DNA of 64,000 bases, taken from assembly GCF_030433715.1 (NCBI RefSeq), contig NZ_JAROCC010000006.1, positions 1 to 64,000 of the forward strand, given 5' to 3'. Origin of the DNA: Sporosarcina highlanderae. GTDB lineage: Bacteria > Bacillota > Bacilli > Bacillales_A > Planococcaceae. Within the stretch, counting starts at the first letter, position 1. The number at the start of each line of letters is the position of its first letter. Below, one piece after another: positions 35,279-44,632 of the stretch. Below the pieces are notes generated by a model. That model saw only the letters and a program-made list of their open reading frames with translations, had not been told where the DNA came from and ran no database searches. The position numbers and the translations under genes were made by a program.

Positions 35279-35862
35279 CTGCAGGTTTAAGCCGCCGTAT
35301 GGGGCAGAACAAATTGGCCCTTCAAGTCGGGAAGATGACACTTGGAAGTTTGGCGCTTGATACGGCGATCGACTCCTCACTCGATCGTATCTGCATCGTG
35401 ACAAACGCTGATGATGATCTTTCGTGGATGCCAAGCCGAATGAGATTTCATGAAAAATGTACAATACTTCCTTGTCCGGACTCAATTGTTGGACAATCTT
35501 TATCTTTACAATGCGGGATTCGTCATGCGATCGCAATCGGAGCGAAAGCCGCAGTTGTCTTATTGGCAGATCAACCGTTTATTACAAAAATGATGATTGA
35601 TGAAATGATTTCCTGTTATAATACGAATCCGGAAAGCAAGTATGTAGCCACAACACAAGATGGGATGATAAAACCACCCGTCCTCTTCTCGTCTTCCCTC
35701 TTCCCCACCTTACTAAATTTACGCGGAGACAAAGGGGCAAGAGAAGTTTTACGTGGTTCATTAATTGATCATGGAAAACGGGTGCCATGTGAGGATCACA
35801 GACTTTTATTCGACGTTGATACGCCCGATGACTATAAATCATTACTTTCACATTTCTTTTAG
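35254..35862 (+). CDS. pucB: MocA-type molybdenum cofactor cytidylyltransferase
   Basis: 202-residue nucleotidyltransferase that adds CMP to molybdopterin, or a related cofactor maturation step. The N-terminal glycosyltransferase-A-like loop AAGLSRRMGQNKLAL is the NTP-binding signature; VVLLADQPF is the metal-binding segment. The start lies inside the end of pucA behind AAGGAGAG. Needed for PucDCE activity. Confidence 0.9.
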   Translation: MAIIGIYLAAGLSRRMGQNKLALQVGKMTLGSLALDTAIDSSLDRICIVTNADDDLSWMPSRMRFHEKCTILPCPDSIVGQSLSLQCGIRHAIAIGAKAAVVLLADQPFITKMMIDEMISCYNTNPESKYVATTQDGMIKPPVLFSSSLFPTLLNLRGDKGAREVLRGSLIDHGKRVPCEDHRLLFDVDTPDDYKSLLSHFF

Positions 35863-35863
35863 C

Positions 35864-35918
35864 CAAAAAAACCGACTGCCGTGTGACGGATTCATCTGTC
35901 AACGGCAGTCGGTTTTAT
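35864..35918. terminator. Terminator of pucAB and the AI-2E-family gene
   Basis: A long stem, AAAACCGACTGCCGT / ACGGCAGTCGGTTTT, with A- and T-runs on both sides between convergent genes. Confidence 0.9.
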
Positions 35919-35966
35919 GATTTTCACGATAAACAACTTTACATAATAAAGTTATACGAAACCTAA

Positions 35967-37178
35967 TTATTTTTCTTCAGAGTACACATAGTGCATTGTC
36001 GGATCCGGCTCATGCTTGTCGTATCTCAGTTTCAACAAATCAAACATATGTGTAAATACCACTTTTAATAAGGCGTATCCCGGTATCCCAAGTACTACTC
36101 CGGCTACTCCAAATAGTGATCCCGCAGTCAATAATACAAAAATAATCGTAATGGGATGGACATGCAATGATTTCCCCATGATTTGCGGTGATATGAATTT
36201 CCCTTCCACGAATTGAACGATTGTCCAAACGGCAGCCAATTTCACTAACATTAATGGCGATGCGACAATCGCTATGATAACCGCAGGAGTAATTGCGATT
36301 ATAGGTCCCAAATATGGTACAACGCTCGTAAACATTGCAAGTGCACCTAATAATAATGCATATTTCATGCCAATGATGAGAAACCCGATCGAAACCATGA
36401 TCCCGATACAGATGGCAACGAGTATTTGCCCTTGAATATATGCACTTATCTGATGGTCTGCATCCCTCATAATATCTTCAGCGTCATCCCGAAGACGCGG
36501 AGGCAGCATCTTCTTAATCATGATAGGCAATTTTTCACCATCTTTTAATAAGTAAAAGAGAATGAACGGTACTGTAATAATTGCCAAAACAAAACCTGTC
36601 AACGCTGAAATGAATGAAGTAACGCCGGATGCAATACCACCAACTGTATCAGCAAAAAATTGACCGATAGTCCCTAATCCATTATCCAATAACTTATTAA
36701 TATTTATATCCATTTCATTATAAAAGGATGAAAAAATTGACGCCCGTAGAAAGGAGTCGATGTTAATAAGCATTTGTTTAAAATATGTAGGAAACTCTTC
36801 GATCAAGTTGGTAAACTGCATTCTAAGGAAAGGAAAAACAAGAAAGACTAATAATGTTAGTAAACCGATCAGGCCAATAAAAATTATGAAAATCCCCCAT
36901 ACTCTTGGTATTTTCAATCGCTCTAAAAAGCGCAAGATTGGTCTTAACAAATAGTATGCGATTGTCGCAAGAATGATCGGCAACACGACAGTGGAAAAAA
37001 ACACTTTTATTGGATAAAAAATAAAAGCAACTTTACTGAACACTAATATGATAAGCCCGATTAAAAGAAGTGAAAGGAGTATGAACATTGTCGCCTCCCC
37101 ACCTAAGAACCGAATTATCCATGGCGTACTTGTAGTTTCATTTAACGTTTGTCCCGCTGTTTTTGGCTTATTATTCAC
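35967..37178 (-). CDS. AI-2E (PerM/YdiK) family permease
   Basis: 403-residue membrane protein of the AI-2E transporter family, with about eight membrane segments, including IILATIAYYLLRPILRF and the GMKYALLLGALAMFTSVVPY segment. Roles differ within the family (autoinducer-2 export, Na+/H+ exchange), so none is assigned. The start is GTG at 37178 behind GAGGGGAG. It lies 16 bp after the LCP gene stop, probably co-transcribed with it. Confidence 0.85.
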   Translation of the reverse strand: MNNKPKTAGQTLNETTSTPWIIRFLGGEATMFILLSLLLIGLIILVFSKVAFIFYPIKVFFSTVVLPIILATIAYYLLRPILRFLERLKIPRVWGIFIIFIGLIGLLTLLVFLVFPFLRMQFTNLIEEFPTYFKQMLINIDSFLRASIFSSFYNEMDININKLLDNGLGTIGQFFADTVGGIASGVTSFISALTGFVLAIITVPFILFYLLKDGEKLPIMIKKMLPPRLRDDAEDIMRDADHQISAYIQGQILVAICIGIMVSIGFLIIGMKYALLLGALAMFTSVVPYLGPIIAITPAVIIAIVASPLMLVKLAAVWTIVQFVEGKFISPQIMGKSLHVHPITIIFVLLTAGSLFGVAGVVLGIPGYALLKVVFTHMFDLLKLRYDKHEPDPTMHYVYSEEK

Positions 37179-37194
37179 AGACTCCCCTCTTCCC

Positions 37195-38154
37195 TTAATC
37201 AATTTTCATATTCAAAAATGCTGATAGTGCCTCTTTATTCTTTTCTACATCAACCTCAATGACAGACCCGGCATGTGAATAGGATGTAAAACGATACGTA
37301 CCTTCCACAGGTATTGTCATTGTTTTTAAGTCAACTTTTCCTTTCATAAGAAGACTGAGTGCTTTTGAAATCTCATCTTTTGCAGTCAAATCGGTTTGGA
37401 TAAATCCGGATATCGCACCGGATAATTTAGGGACATGGCGAATCATTCCCGGACGGAGCGCCTCTTCTTTTACAGCTGAAATAACTTCCTGTTGTCTAGC
37501 AACCCTTCCAAAATCCCCTTCCGCATCTGCACGAAACCTTGCGTAACCAAGTAGCTCTTTGCCATTCAACTTCTGCTTACCAGGCATTAATGTTACACCG
37601 ATTTTTTCATGCATTTCTTTTTGCACATCAATCTCAATGCCATTTGGAAAAGCGATATCGACAATGGATTCAAAATTGTCGAAGTCTACGATTGCATAAT
37701 GATGGATAGGAATTCCGAACATTCCTGTTATCGTATCCTTTGTGGATTGAACTCCATTTAAATAATATGCTGTATTAAGCTTGTATGACCTGTAACCCGG
37801 TATATCTGCATAGATATCGCGCATGAATGAAACGAGTCGGATGGATCCTGTCTGTTTATCCCAAGACAATACCATCATCGTGTCTGTTCTTGATTTGCCA
37901 CTTCCATCATTATCAATTCCTAATAATAGATAATTTTCAACGGATGGTTTTTTCGGATCAACAACATCTCCAGTAAAAGGACCCGGATCGATTTCATTGC
38001 CTTTTGCCAATTTCTTTCCCTCTTTATATTGAAAGTATGAAAAAAGGCCGACAACAATGAACGCAATGAACAAAAATGTCATGAATAATCTGCCGATCCT
38101 CAATTTCCTTCTTCTACGTCTAGGAACTGGCCCCTCGTATTGGTCTTCTTTCAA
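37195..38154 (-). CDS. LytR-CpsA-Psr (LCP) family protein
   Basis: 319-residue type II membrane protein. It has a basic cytoplasmic start (RRRRRKLRIG), one membrane segment (FMTFLFIAFIVVGLFSYF) and an extracellular LCP domain. LCP enzymes move teichoic acid or other polymers from undecaprenyl phosphate to peptidoglycan. Phosphate-binding residues are visible in SRTDTMMV, SFMRDIYADIPG and YARFRAD followed by GDFGRVARQQ. The start is TTG at 38154, eight bases after GGAGG; the upstream TTG would put the Shine-Dalgarno inside the gene. Confidence 0.9.
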   Translation of the reverse strand: MKEDQYEGPVPRRRRRKLRIGRLFMTFLFIAFIVVGLFSYFQYKEGKKLAKGNEIDPGPFTGDVVDPKKPSVENYLLLGIDNDGSGKSRTDTMMVLSWDKQTGSIRLVSFMRDIYADIPGYRSYKLNTAYYLNGVQSTKDTITGMFGIPIHHYAIVDFDNFESIVDIAFPNGIEIDVQKEMHEKIGVTLMPGKQKLNGKELLGYARFRADAEGDFGRVARQQEVISAVKEEALRPGMIRHVPKLSGAISGFIQTDLTAKDEISKALSLLMKGKVDLKTMTIPVEGTYRFTSYSHAGSVIEVDVEKNKEALSAFLNMKID

Positions 38155-38317
38155 ATCCGATTCCTCCAAATAATAAAGTCACTTATAGGGACGACTTGTC
38201 TCTAACACGGGTTCCGCTTTACTGATAAGTATAACATGTTAATTTCAGTTTATAGCGGCAGATTCCCCAATCGTCAGTCAATGATTTGCATAAGCTGTGT
38301 TGAAGGTGGTGGTATAA

Positions 38318-38416
38318 ATGGGTCGTGAATTCGGGAGAGGACATAATTCCTCCTTTGCTTTAATTGTAGTGCTTTTCATCCTGTTAATCATTATTGGTGC
38401 TAGCTTTATATGCTAA
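38318..38416 (+). CDS. YjcZ-family small membrane protein
   Basis: A 32-residue protein: polar MGREFGRGHNSSF followed by one hydrophobic segment ALIVVLFILLIIIGASFIC. This matches the YjcZ family of very small sporulation-associated proteins in Bacillaceae (Gly-rich start, then ALIVVLFILLII). AAGGTGGTG lies nine bases upstream. It is followed by a strong hairpin. The family is known from sporulation gene lists; no activity is known. Confidence 0.8.
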   Translation: MGREFGRGHNSSFALIVVLFILLIIIGASFIC

Positions 38417-38457
38417 TGAATTCCTAAAACACACAACCACTCATTGGCACCTTGCGG

Positions 38458-38507
38458 AAAGATTGTGCTTCTGTTTGCTTGCAAACAGAAGCACAATCTT
38501 TCTTTTG
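38458..38507 (+). terminator. Strong hairpin terminator after the yjcZ-like gene
   Basis: Two perfect 21-bp arms (38458-38478 and 38481-38501) with only two bases between them, followed by a T-rich tail. It is unusually long for a terminator. Confidence 0.8.
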
Positions 38508-38566
38508 TTTTATATAAACAAAACCATAAGAGACTATGATACAATTTTCCTCGAAAGGGGTTGTGC

Positions 38567-39100
38567 ATGATGACAGAGAAAAAATTAGAGAAGGCCACTT
38601 TTGCTGGAGGTTGTTTCTGGTGCATGGTGAAGCCGTTTAAGGATTGGGAAGGCATCCATGATGTTGTATCAGGATATATGGGCGGCCATGTAGGGAATCC
38701 TACATACGAAGATGTTAAGCGTGGAGATTCAGGACATTTGGAAGTTGTGGAAATTACATACGACCCTTCCCTTTTCACGTATAACGAATTGCTGGACTTA
38801 TATTGGCCGCAAATTGATCCGACTGATGCAGATGGTCAATTCCAAGACCGTGGACATTCGTATTCCACTGCTATTTTCTACTATACCGAAGAACAAAAAG
38901 AGGCTGCAGAACTTTCGAAAGTCAAACTTGAACAAAGTGGAAGATTCTCAAAACCAATTGTAACAGTTATCCGGCCTGCGGAAACGTTCTACCGTGCGGA
39001 GGAATACCATCAGGATTATTATTTAAAAGAAAAGACTCATTATGAAGAAGACCGTGCAAAATCCGGACGAGATGAATTCATAACTGAAAACTGGAAATGA
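38567..39100 (+). CDS. msrA: Peptide methionine-S-sulfoxide reductase MsrA (copy 1)
   Basis: Reduces the S epimer of methionine sulfoxide in proteins. It is 177 residues; catalytic Cys in [13 protein letters not shown], followed by VVSGYMGGHVGNPTY, GHLEVVEITYDP and PQIDPTDADGQFQDRG. The ATG at 38567 follows AAAGGGG; the next ATG (38570) is also possible. It is a single-gene unit, separate from the msrA-msrB operon at 62866-63818. Confidence 0.95.
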   Translation: MMTEKKLEKATFAGGCFWCMVKPFKDWEGIHDVVSGYMGGHVGNPTYEDVKRGDSGHLEVVEITYDPSLFTYNELLDLYWPQIDPTDADGQFQDRGHSYSTAIFYYTEEQKEAAELSKVKLEQSGRFSKPIVTVIRPAETFYRAEEYHQDYYLKEKTHYEEDRAKSGRDEFITENWK

Positions 39101-39107
39101 ACCAATT

Positions 39108-39140
39108 CAAAACCGGATCACATTGGAGTCCGGTTTTATA
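39108..39140 (+). terminator. Terminator of msrA copy 1
   Basis: Stem AAAACCGGA / TCCGGTTTT followed by ATATAT; moderate strength. Confidence 0.7.
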
Positions 39141-39235
39141 TATCAGACAACTTTACAATCAAAATTCATTGATAAAAAAGTGCGGATAACGGATTGAACA
39201 CAATACCATTAATGTGTGGATTCATGTTATAATAG

Positions 39236-40870
<1,635 letters not shown>

Positions 40871-40878
40871 ACATCGAC

Positions 40879-40918
40879 AACCGCTTTTCTCATTATGGGA
40901 AAAGCGGTTCTTTTAATT
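40879..40918 (+). terminator. Terminator of the ABC-F gene
   Basis: Perfect 11-bp stem AACCGCTTTTC / GAAAAGCGGTT, followed by CTTTTAATT. Confidence 0.85.
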
Positions 40919-40920
40919 AT

Positions 40921-41032
40921 AAAGCGGAAGGCGGCGCATAGCCTCGACAGGCGGTGGAGGTCTTGAAAAAAAGGCGGTTTTTGCCTTTTCTTTCAAGACT
41001 GAAGCGACCCGAGAGGCTGCCGCCTGTAGCTG
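40921..41032. repeat. Large imperfect palindrome, possible interspersed repeat
   Basis: An inner near-perfect stem (GTCTTGAAAAAAAGGC against GCCTTTTCTTTCAAGAC) is enclosed by GC-rich arms (GGCGGC...GCCTC against GAGAGGCTGCCGCC). The whole can fold into one hairpin of about 110 bases. Composition (GGCGG runs) differs from the neighbouring genes. It has no open frame. It looks like a small dispersed repeat of the kind found in Bacillales genomes; only one copy is in this window. Confidence 0.6.
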
Positions 41033-41098
41033 GATTGTTCCTGAAAGGATAATCATTTTTATTACGGGTATATTATTTCAAAAGGAGAGTGTTTTTTC

Positions 41099-41779
41099 AT
41101 GAGGATATATCGTCTAACAATTGCACTGTTGTTAACCACCCTTTTAGTCATGGGATGCTCAAACAAAACAACCACATTAAATAATTCCGGAAATAGCGGG
41201 GAGTCAAATGATTCGGACCAAGTTACGGAGAATGGCAAAAACCAAGTGAAAGAAACTGTCGATGAATCATTGAAGAATTACTTCTTACCGGAAGGTTCAA
41301 AAGCTCATTTCCATGGTGAAGGAAATGAATTTGCGGAATTCGATATGACGTTTGCAATGCCGTATGAGAATATCGTCGGAGTTCATGTGAATAATGGAGG
41401 GGCAATAATAAGGTATATATATAAGATTGAGAAAGATCAAATAACAACCATTAACCACACCGCAGTAGATATGAATGCAGACTTCCCCTCTCTTGAGGAA
41501 ATTGAGGCAATGAAACCTGAAGGGGTTTATTTGAAAAAACCATTTAAAGTAGGTACCACTTTTGGGAAGTGGAAAATAACTGAAACTGATGTAACTGTTG
41601 AAACCCCCTACCAAACATTTGATAATGCTTTTGTGATTGAATCGGAAGAAAATAATGCAGTAAACCGAAAATACTTTGTTGAAGGCTATGGTGAGGTTAA
41701 ACGTGAATCCATCATGGAAGCCGAAAATAACCAGAAATTCATCGTCTCTTCAACATTGGAATCAGTTTCAAAACCATAA
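41099..41779 (+). CDS. Predicted lipoprotein, unknown
   Basis: 226 residues. The signal peptide ends in the lipobox LLVMGC near residue 20, so the protein is anchored outside the membrane by a lipidated Cys. A Ser/Asn/Gly-rich tether follows (NNSGNSGESNDSD), then a beta-rich globular domain (about 60-220) with YRYIYKIEKDQ-like segments and RKYFVEGYGEVKRESI. No known family recognised. GGAGAG precedes the ATG. Confidence 0.75.
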   Translation: MRIYRLTIALLLTTLLVMGCSNKTTTLNNSGNSGESNDSDQVTENGKNQVKETVDESLKNYFLPEGSKAHFHGEGNEFAEFDMTFAMPYENIVGVHVNNGGAIIRYIYKIEKDQITTINHTAVDMNADFPSLEEIEAMKPEGVYLKKPFKVGTTFGKWKITETDVTVETPYQTFDNAFVIESEENNAVNRKYFVEGYGEVKRESIMEAENNQKFIVSSTLESVSKP

Positions 41780-41812
41780 AAAAAGAGGCTCCCGTGAAGG
41801 GCCTCTTTTATG
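41779..41812. terminator. Bidirectional terminator, lipoprotein and csp genes
   Basis: Stem AAAAGAGGC / GCCTCTTTT with A- and T-runs on both sides, between convergent genes. Confidence 0.85.
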
Positions 41813-41819
41813 TGACGAA

Positions 41820-42020
41820 TTATAGTTTCACTACGTTAGCAGCTTGAAGACCACGATTGCCTTCTACAACTTCGAATTCAACTTGTTGACCTTCATCCAA
41901 AGTTTTAAATCCGTCTCCCTGAATAGCAGAGAAGTGTACGAATACATCGTCTTCCCCTTCAACTTCGATAAATCCGAAGCCTTTTTCAGAGTTGAACCAC
42001 TTTACAGTACCTTGTTTCAT
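41820..42020 (-). CDS. Cold shock protein (CspA family)
   Basis: 66-residue RNA/DNA-binding beta-barrel. RNP1 is KGFGFIEV and RNP2 is VFVHFSAI; the start KQGTVKWFN is typical. It acts as an RNA chaperone at low temperature or in growth transitions. GGAGGTAG precedes the ATG. A leader of about 125 bases with a hairpin separates it from its promoter. Confidence 0.96.
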   Translation of the reverse strand: MKQGTVKWFNSEKGFGFIEVEGEDDVFVHFSAIQGDGFKTLDEGQQVEFEVVEGNRGLQAANVVKL

Positions 42021-42067
42021 GTGTGACTACCTCCAAATAATTTACTTACTAATACATGAAAAAATTC

Positions 42068-42117
42068 ACATATTACAAAAAGCACCGACAACGCCGATCA
42101 CCTTTTGTAATACGTGA
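42068..42117 (-). promoter_or_regulatory. Structured 5' leader hairpin of csp
   Basis: In the csp leader, CACGTATTACAAAA pairs with TTTTGTAATATGTG, with a further GGTG/CGGC-type pairing inside. The long imperfect stem sits between promoter and Shine-Dalgarno. Temperature-sensitive leaders are known for csp genes; the role here is inference. Confidence 0.55.
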
Positions 42118-42154
42118 ATACGTTTGTTTCGGTAAAGCCTTTTTAGTTACTGAT

Positions 42155-42182
42155 ACTATACCATACCCATTTTATTTGTCAA
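42155..42182 (-). promoter_or_regulatory. Sigma-A promoter of csp
   Basis: TTGACA (42177-42182 on the minus strand), a 16-bp spacer and TATAGT (42155-42160). Confidence 0.7.
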
Positions 42183-42192
42183 TATAACAATA

Positions 42193-42513
42193 TCAAATAT
42201 TCGAATTATTTATTGGTGCAAGTGGAAACGGCTTACCGTCGACCAAAGAAATAATCCCATGAAAGATTTGAAGATCTTCATCGCAACCCTCACAGAAAAT
42301 ACGTTCAGCTTCGGACCAATATGCAAAGAAACAACTTTTCCGTTCTTCCTTGTATTTATATTTTGCTTCAAATTCATTTTTTAATTCATCCAAGTACACA
42401 ATTGCGTCTTGTGCCGTCTCAAATGTTTTTCGAGACTGAATCATACTCTCCCAGTCCTCAAACATCCACCACGGCTCGTAATCCGCTTTCAGGTATATTA
42501 TTTCAAAGACCAT
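42193..42513 (-). CDS. DUF1033 family protein
   Basis: 106-residue soluble protein with the start typical of DUF1033 (IIYLKADYEPWWMFEDWE) and a Cys-containing C-terminal half (CFFAYWSEAERIFCEGCDED). Conserved in Firmicutes; function unknown to me. GGGGGGAAG precedes the ATG. Confidence 0.75.
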   Translation of the reverse strand: MVFEIIYLKADYEPWWMFEDWESMIQSRKTFETAQDAIVYLDELKNEFEAKYKYKEERKSCFFAYWSEAERIFCEGCDEDLQIFHGIISLVDGKPFPLAPINNSNI

Positions 42514-42714
42514 TTTTACTTCCCCCCATTATTCCGACCGTGAGTGTGGGTTTATTTTATCAAATCTGAAGAAACTATCCAAGTAATTGGATTTGGCATT
42601 TATAACACTGTAATTCAACGGCAAATCAGGTATAATTGCACTAATGACATGAAACTTATAACGAAGATAAACGTATAAAGTATATGATGAGAAAAGCAAG
42701 GAGGCCTGGAGATA

Positions 42715-43377
42715 TTGAAAGAAGTCAAACAGTTTTTCCAAAGACACCTAATAACAGCACCGATTAGTTTCGGTTCTTGGTTGACAATGACCTTGGCAGT
42801 AGGCATGAATCCTCTCGCTGCAACAGGCCTGATGATTGCAATTTACCTAGGCGGTAATTTTACGATTAAACAAATACAGCTTACCTCGAATGTAAAAGAA
42901 CTTGGAATGTCAAGATCCGAATATAAGCATATCAAAACTCAATTGAATGAAGCGAAGGTTAAAATTAATAAGCTGAATGGACTTTATGGTCAGGTCCGTT
43001 CTGTCCAAGCTTTTAAGCAGGTTTACGAGATAAATAATCTTGCGAAGAGGATTTTAGCTATAGTACGCAAAAACCCGAAGAAATTCTACCATGTAGAAAA
43101 GTTTTTCTATTCACATCTCGATTCGGCAGTCGAATTGACGTCCAAATATGCAATCCTTGTAAATCAACCATTGAAAGATCAAGAAATCAGGGTTGCCCTT
43201 CAACATACAAGGGAAACACTTAATGATGTGAATAGGCAGTTGGAACAGGATTTAAGGGGGGCTCTTGCTACAGATATTGAACAGCTTCAACTCGAGCTGG
43301 ATTATGTAGATGTTACAATGAAAAAGAATAAACCGATGCTTGAAATGAAAGGAGATATGCATAATGACAGGGAATAA
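42715..43377 (+). CDS. xpaC: XpaC family membrane-associated protein
   Basis: 220 residues. Two hydrophobic segments near the N-terminus (TAPISFGSWLTMTLAVGM and ATGLMIAIYLGGNF) are followed by a long helical, charged region. It matches XpaC (named for indolyl-phosphate hydrolysis), which in B. subtilis precedes yaaN. The start is TTG at 42715 behind AAGGAGG. It overlaps the TelA-family gene by 14 bp. A TATAAT box is at 42631-42636. Biochemical role uncertain. Confidence 0.85.
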   Translation: MKEVKQFFQRHLITAPISFGSWLTMTLAVGMNPLAATGLMIAIYLGGNFTIKQIQLTSNVKELGMSRSEYKHIKTQLNEAKVKINKLNGLYGQVRSVQAFKQVYEINNLAKRILAIVRKNPKKFYHVEKFFYSHLDSAVELTSKYAILVNQPLKDQEIRVALQHTRETLNDVNRQLEQDLRGALATDIEQLQLELDYVDVTMKKNKPMLEMKGDMHNDRE

Positions 43378-44566
43378 CGTGACGAATAATGAGGTAAAGA
43401 CAATGGATGACCTTTTGGACAATCCATTTAACGTAAATGAACCATTATTGCCTAAGGAAATGCAAACTGAGCAAAGCAAAGGTCAGGTGGCCGTTAAGCT
43501 TATGGATCGCTTGACTCCAGAAGAACAGGAAAAAGCAAAGCAACTTGCAGAGCAAATCCCTGTTGGAAATTATGAAGCAATCATAACATATGGTGCGAAT
43601 GCTCAAAATGAATTATCTAGATTTTCTCATAAAATGTTAGACCATGTGCAAAGCAAAGACATCGGTCCTGTCGGAGATGTGCTTAGTGACTTAATGAGTA
43701 AACTTTCGGAGATTGATCCTGAAGATTTAGCCGAAAAGAAGAAGTCTGGCCTATCCCGCCTATTTAAGAAAGCTACACGTTCTATCCAAGAGATGATGAC
43801 GAAGTATCAAAAACTAAGCACACAAATCGACCGGATCGGTGTACAGCTTGAGCATTCCAAACGCGGATTGCTTGAAGATGTGCAGATGTTAGATAACCTG
43901 TATGAGCAAAACAAGACCTATTTTCAAGCGTTGAATGTCTATATTGCTGCAGCGGAACTAAAACGTGATGAGATTGCAAATGTAATCATTCCGGAAATGC
44001 AAAGGAAGGCCGAACTGTCGAATGATCAGATGGCGTTCCAAGAAGTGAATGATATGGGTCAATTCCTTGACCGTCTGGAGAAACGCTTATATGATCTTCA
44101 ACTATCAAGACAGATTACGATCCAAAGTGCACCGCAAATTCGAATGATTCAACAAACGAACCAAACGCTTGCGGAGAAGATCCAATCGTCCATTATGACT
44201 TCCATTCCTTTATGGAAAAACCAAATTGCGATAGCGTTAACATTGAATAGACAACGAAAAGCTGTTGAGTCACAAAAGTTAGTGACAAAGACAACCAATG
44301 ACCTGCTATTAAAGAATTCAGAGATGCTAAAGGTAAATTCAATTGAAACGGCGAAAGAGAATGAACGTGGAATTATTGAAATCGATACGTTGAAAAAGAC
44401 TCAAGAGAATTTGATACAAACAATCGAAGAAACACTTCAAATTCAAGCAGATGGTCGTGTTAAACGTAAAGCTGCTGAAGTTGAAATCGCTCGTATGGAG
44501 GAAGAATTGAAACAGCGTCTTCTTGCCGTACACGAAAAAACACAATCCCCGCAGCGACCTTATTAA
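43364..44566 (+). CDS. yaaN: TelA/YaaN family protein (toxic anion resistance)
   Basis: 400-residue soluble, strongly helical protein of the TelA family. Characteristic parts: NPFNVNEPLLPKEM, QAEQIPVG-like region near residue 60, and the conserved QIRMIQQTNQTLAEKIQSS region near 265. Linked genetically to tellurite and other toxic-compound resistance in some bacteria; mechanism not settled. GGAGAT precedes the ATG, within the end of xpaC, so the two are coupled. Confidence 0.9.
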   Translation: MTGNNVTNNEVKTMDDLLDNPFNVNEPLLPKEMQTEQSKGQVAVKLMDRLTPEEQEKAKQLAEQIPVGNYEAIITYGANAQNELSRFSHKMLDHVQSKDIGPVGDVLSDLMSKLSEIDPEDLAEKKKSGLSRLFKKATRSIQEMMTKYQKLSTQIDRIGVQLEHSKRGLLEDVQMLDNLYEQNKTYFQALNVYIAAAELKRDEIANVIIPEMQRKAELSNDQMAFQEVNDMGQFLDRLEKRLYDLQLSRQITIQSAPQIRMIQQTNQTLAEKIQSSIMTSIPLWKNQIAIALTLNRQRKAVESQKLVTKTTNDLLLKNSEMLKVNSIETAKENERGIIEIDTLKKTQENLIQTIEETLQIQADGRVKRKAAEVEIARMEEELKQRLLAVHEKTQSPQRPY

Positions 44567-44591
44567 AATAACGGAGCCCAACCTTAACTAC

Positions 44592-44632
44592 AAATAACAA
44601 ACCGCCAACAATGGCGGTTTGTTATTTTTTAT
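44592..44632. terminator. Bidirectional terminator, yaaN and VWA genes
   Basis: Perfect 15-bp stem AATAACAAACCGCCA / TGGCGGTTTGTTATT with a 4-base loop and TTTT. Confidence 0.9.

Noticed and set aside
40900-41098. Small ORF in the palindromic region
   Set aside because: No Shine-Dalgarno or sensible frame; explained by the hairpin.
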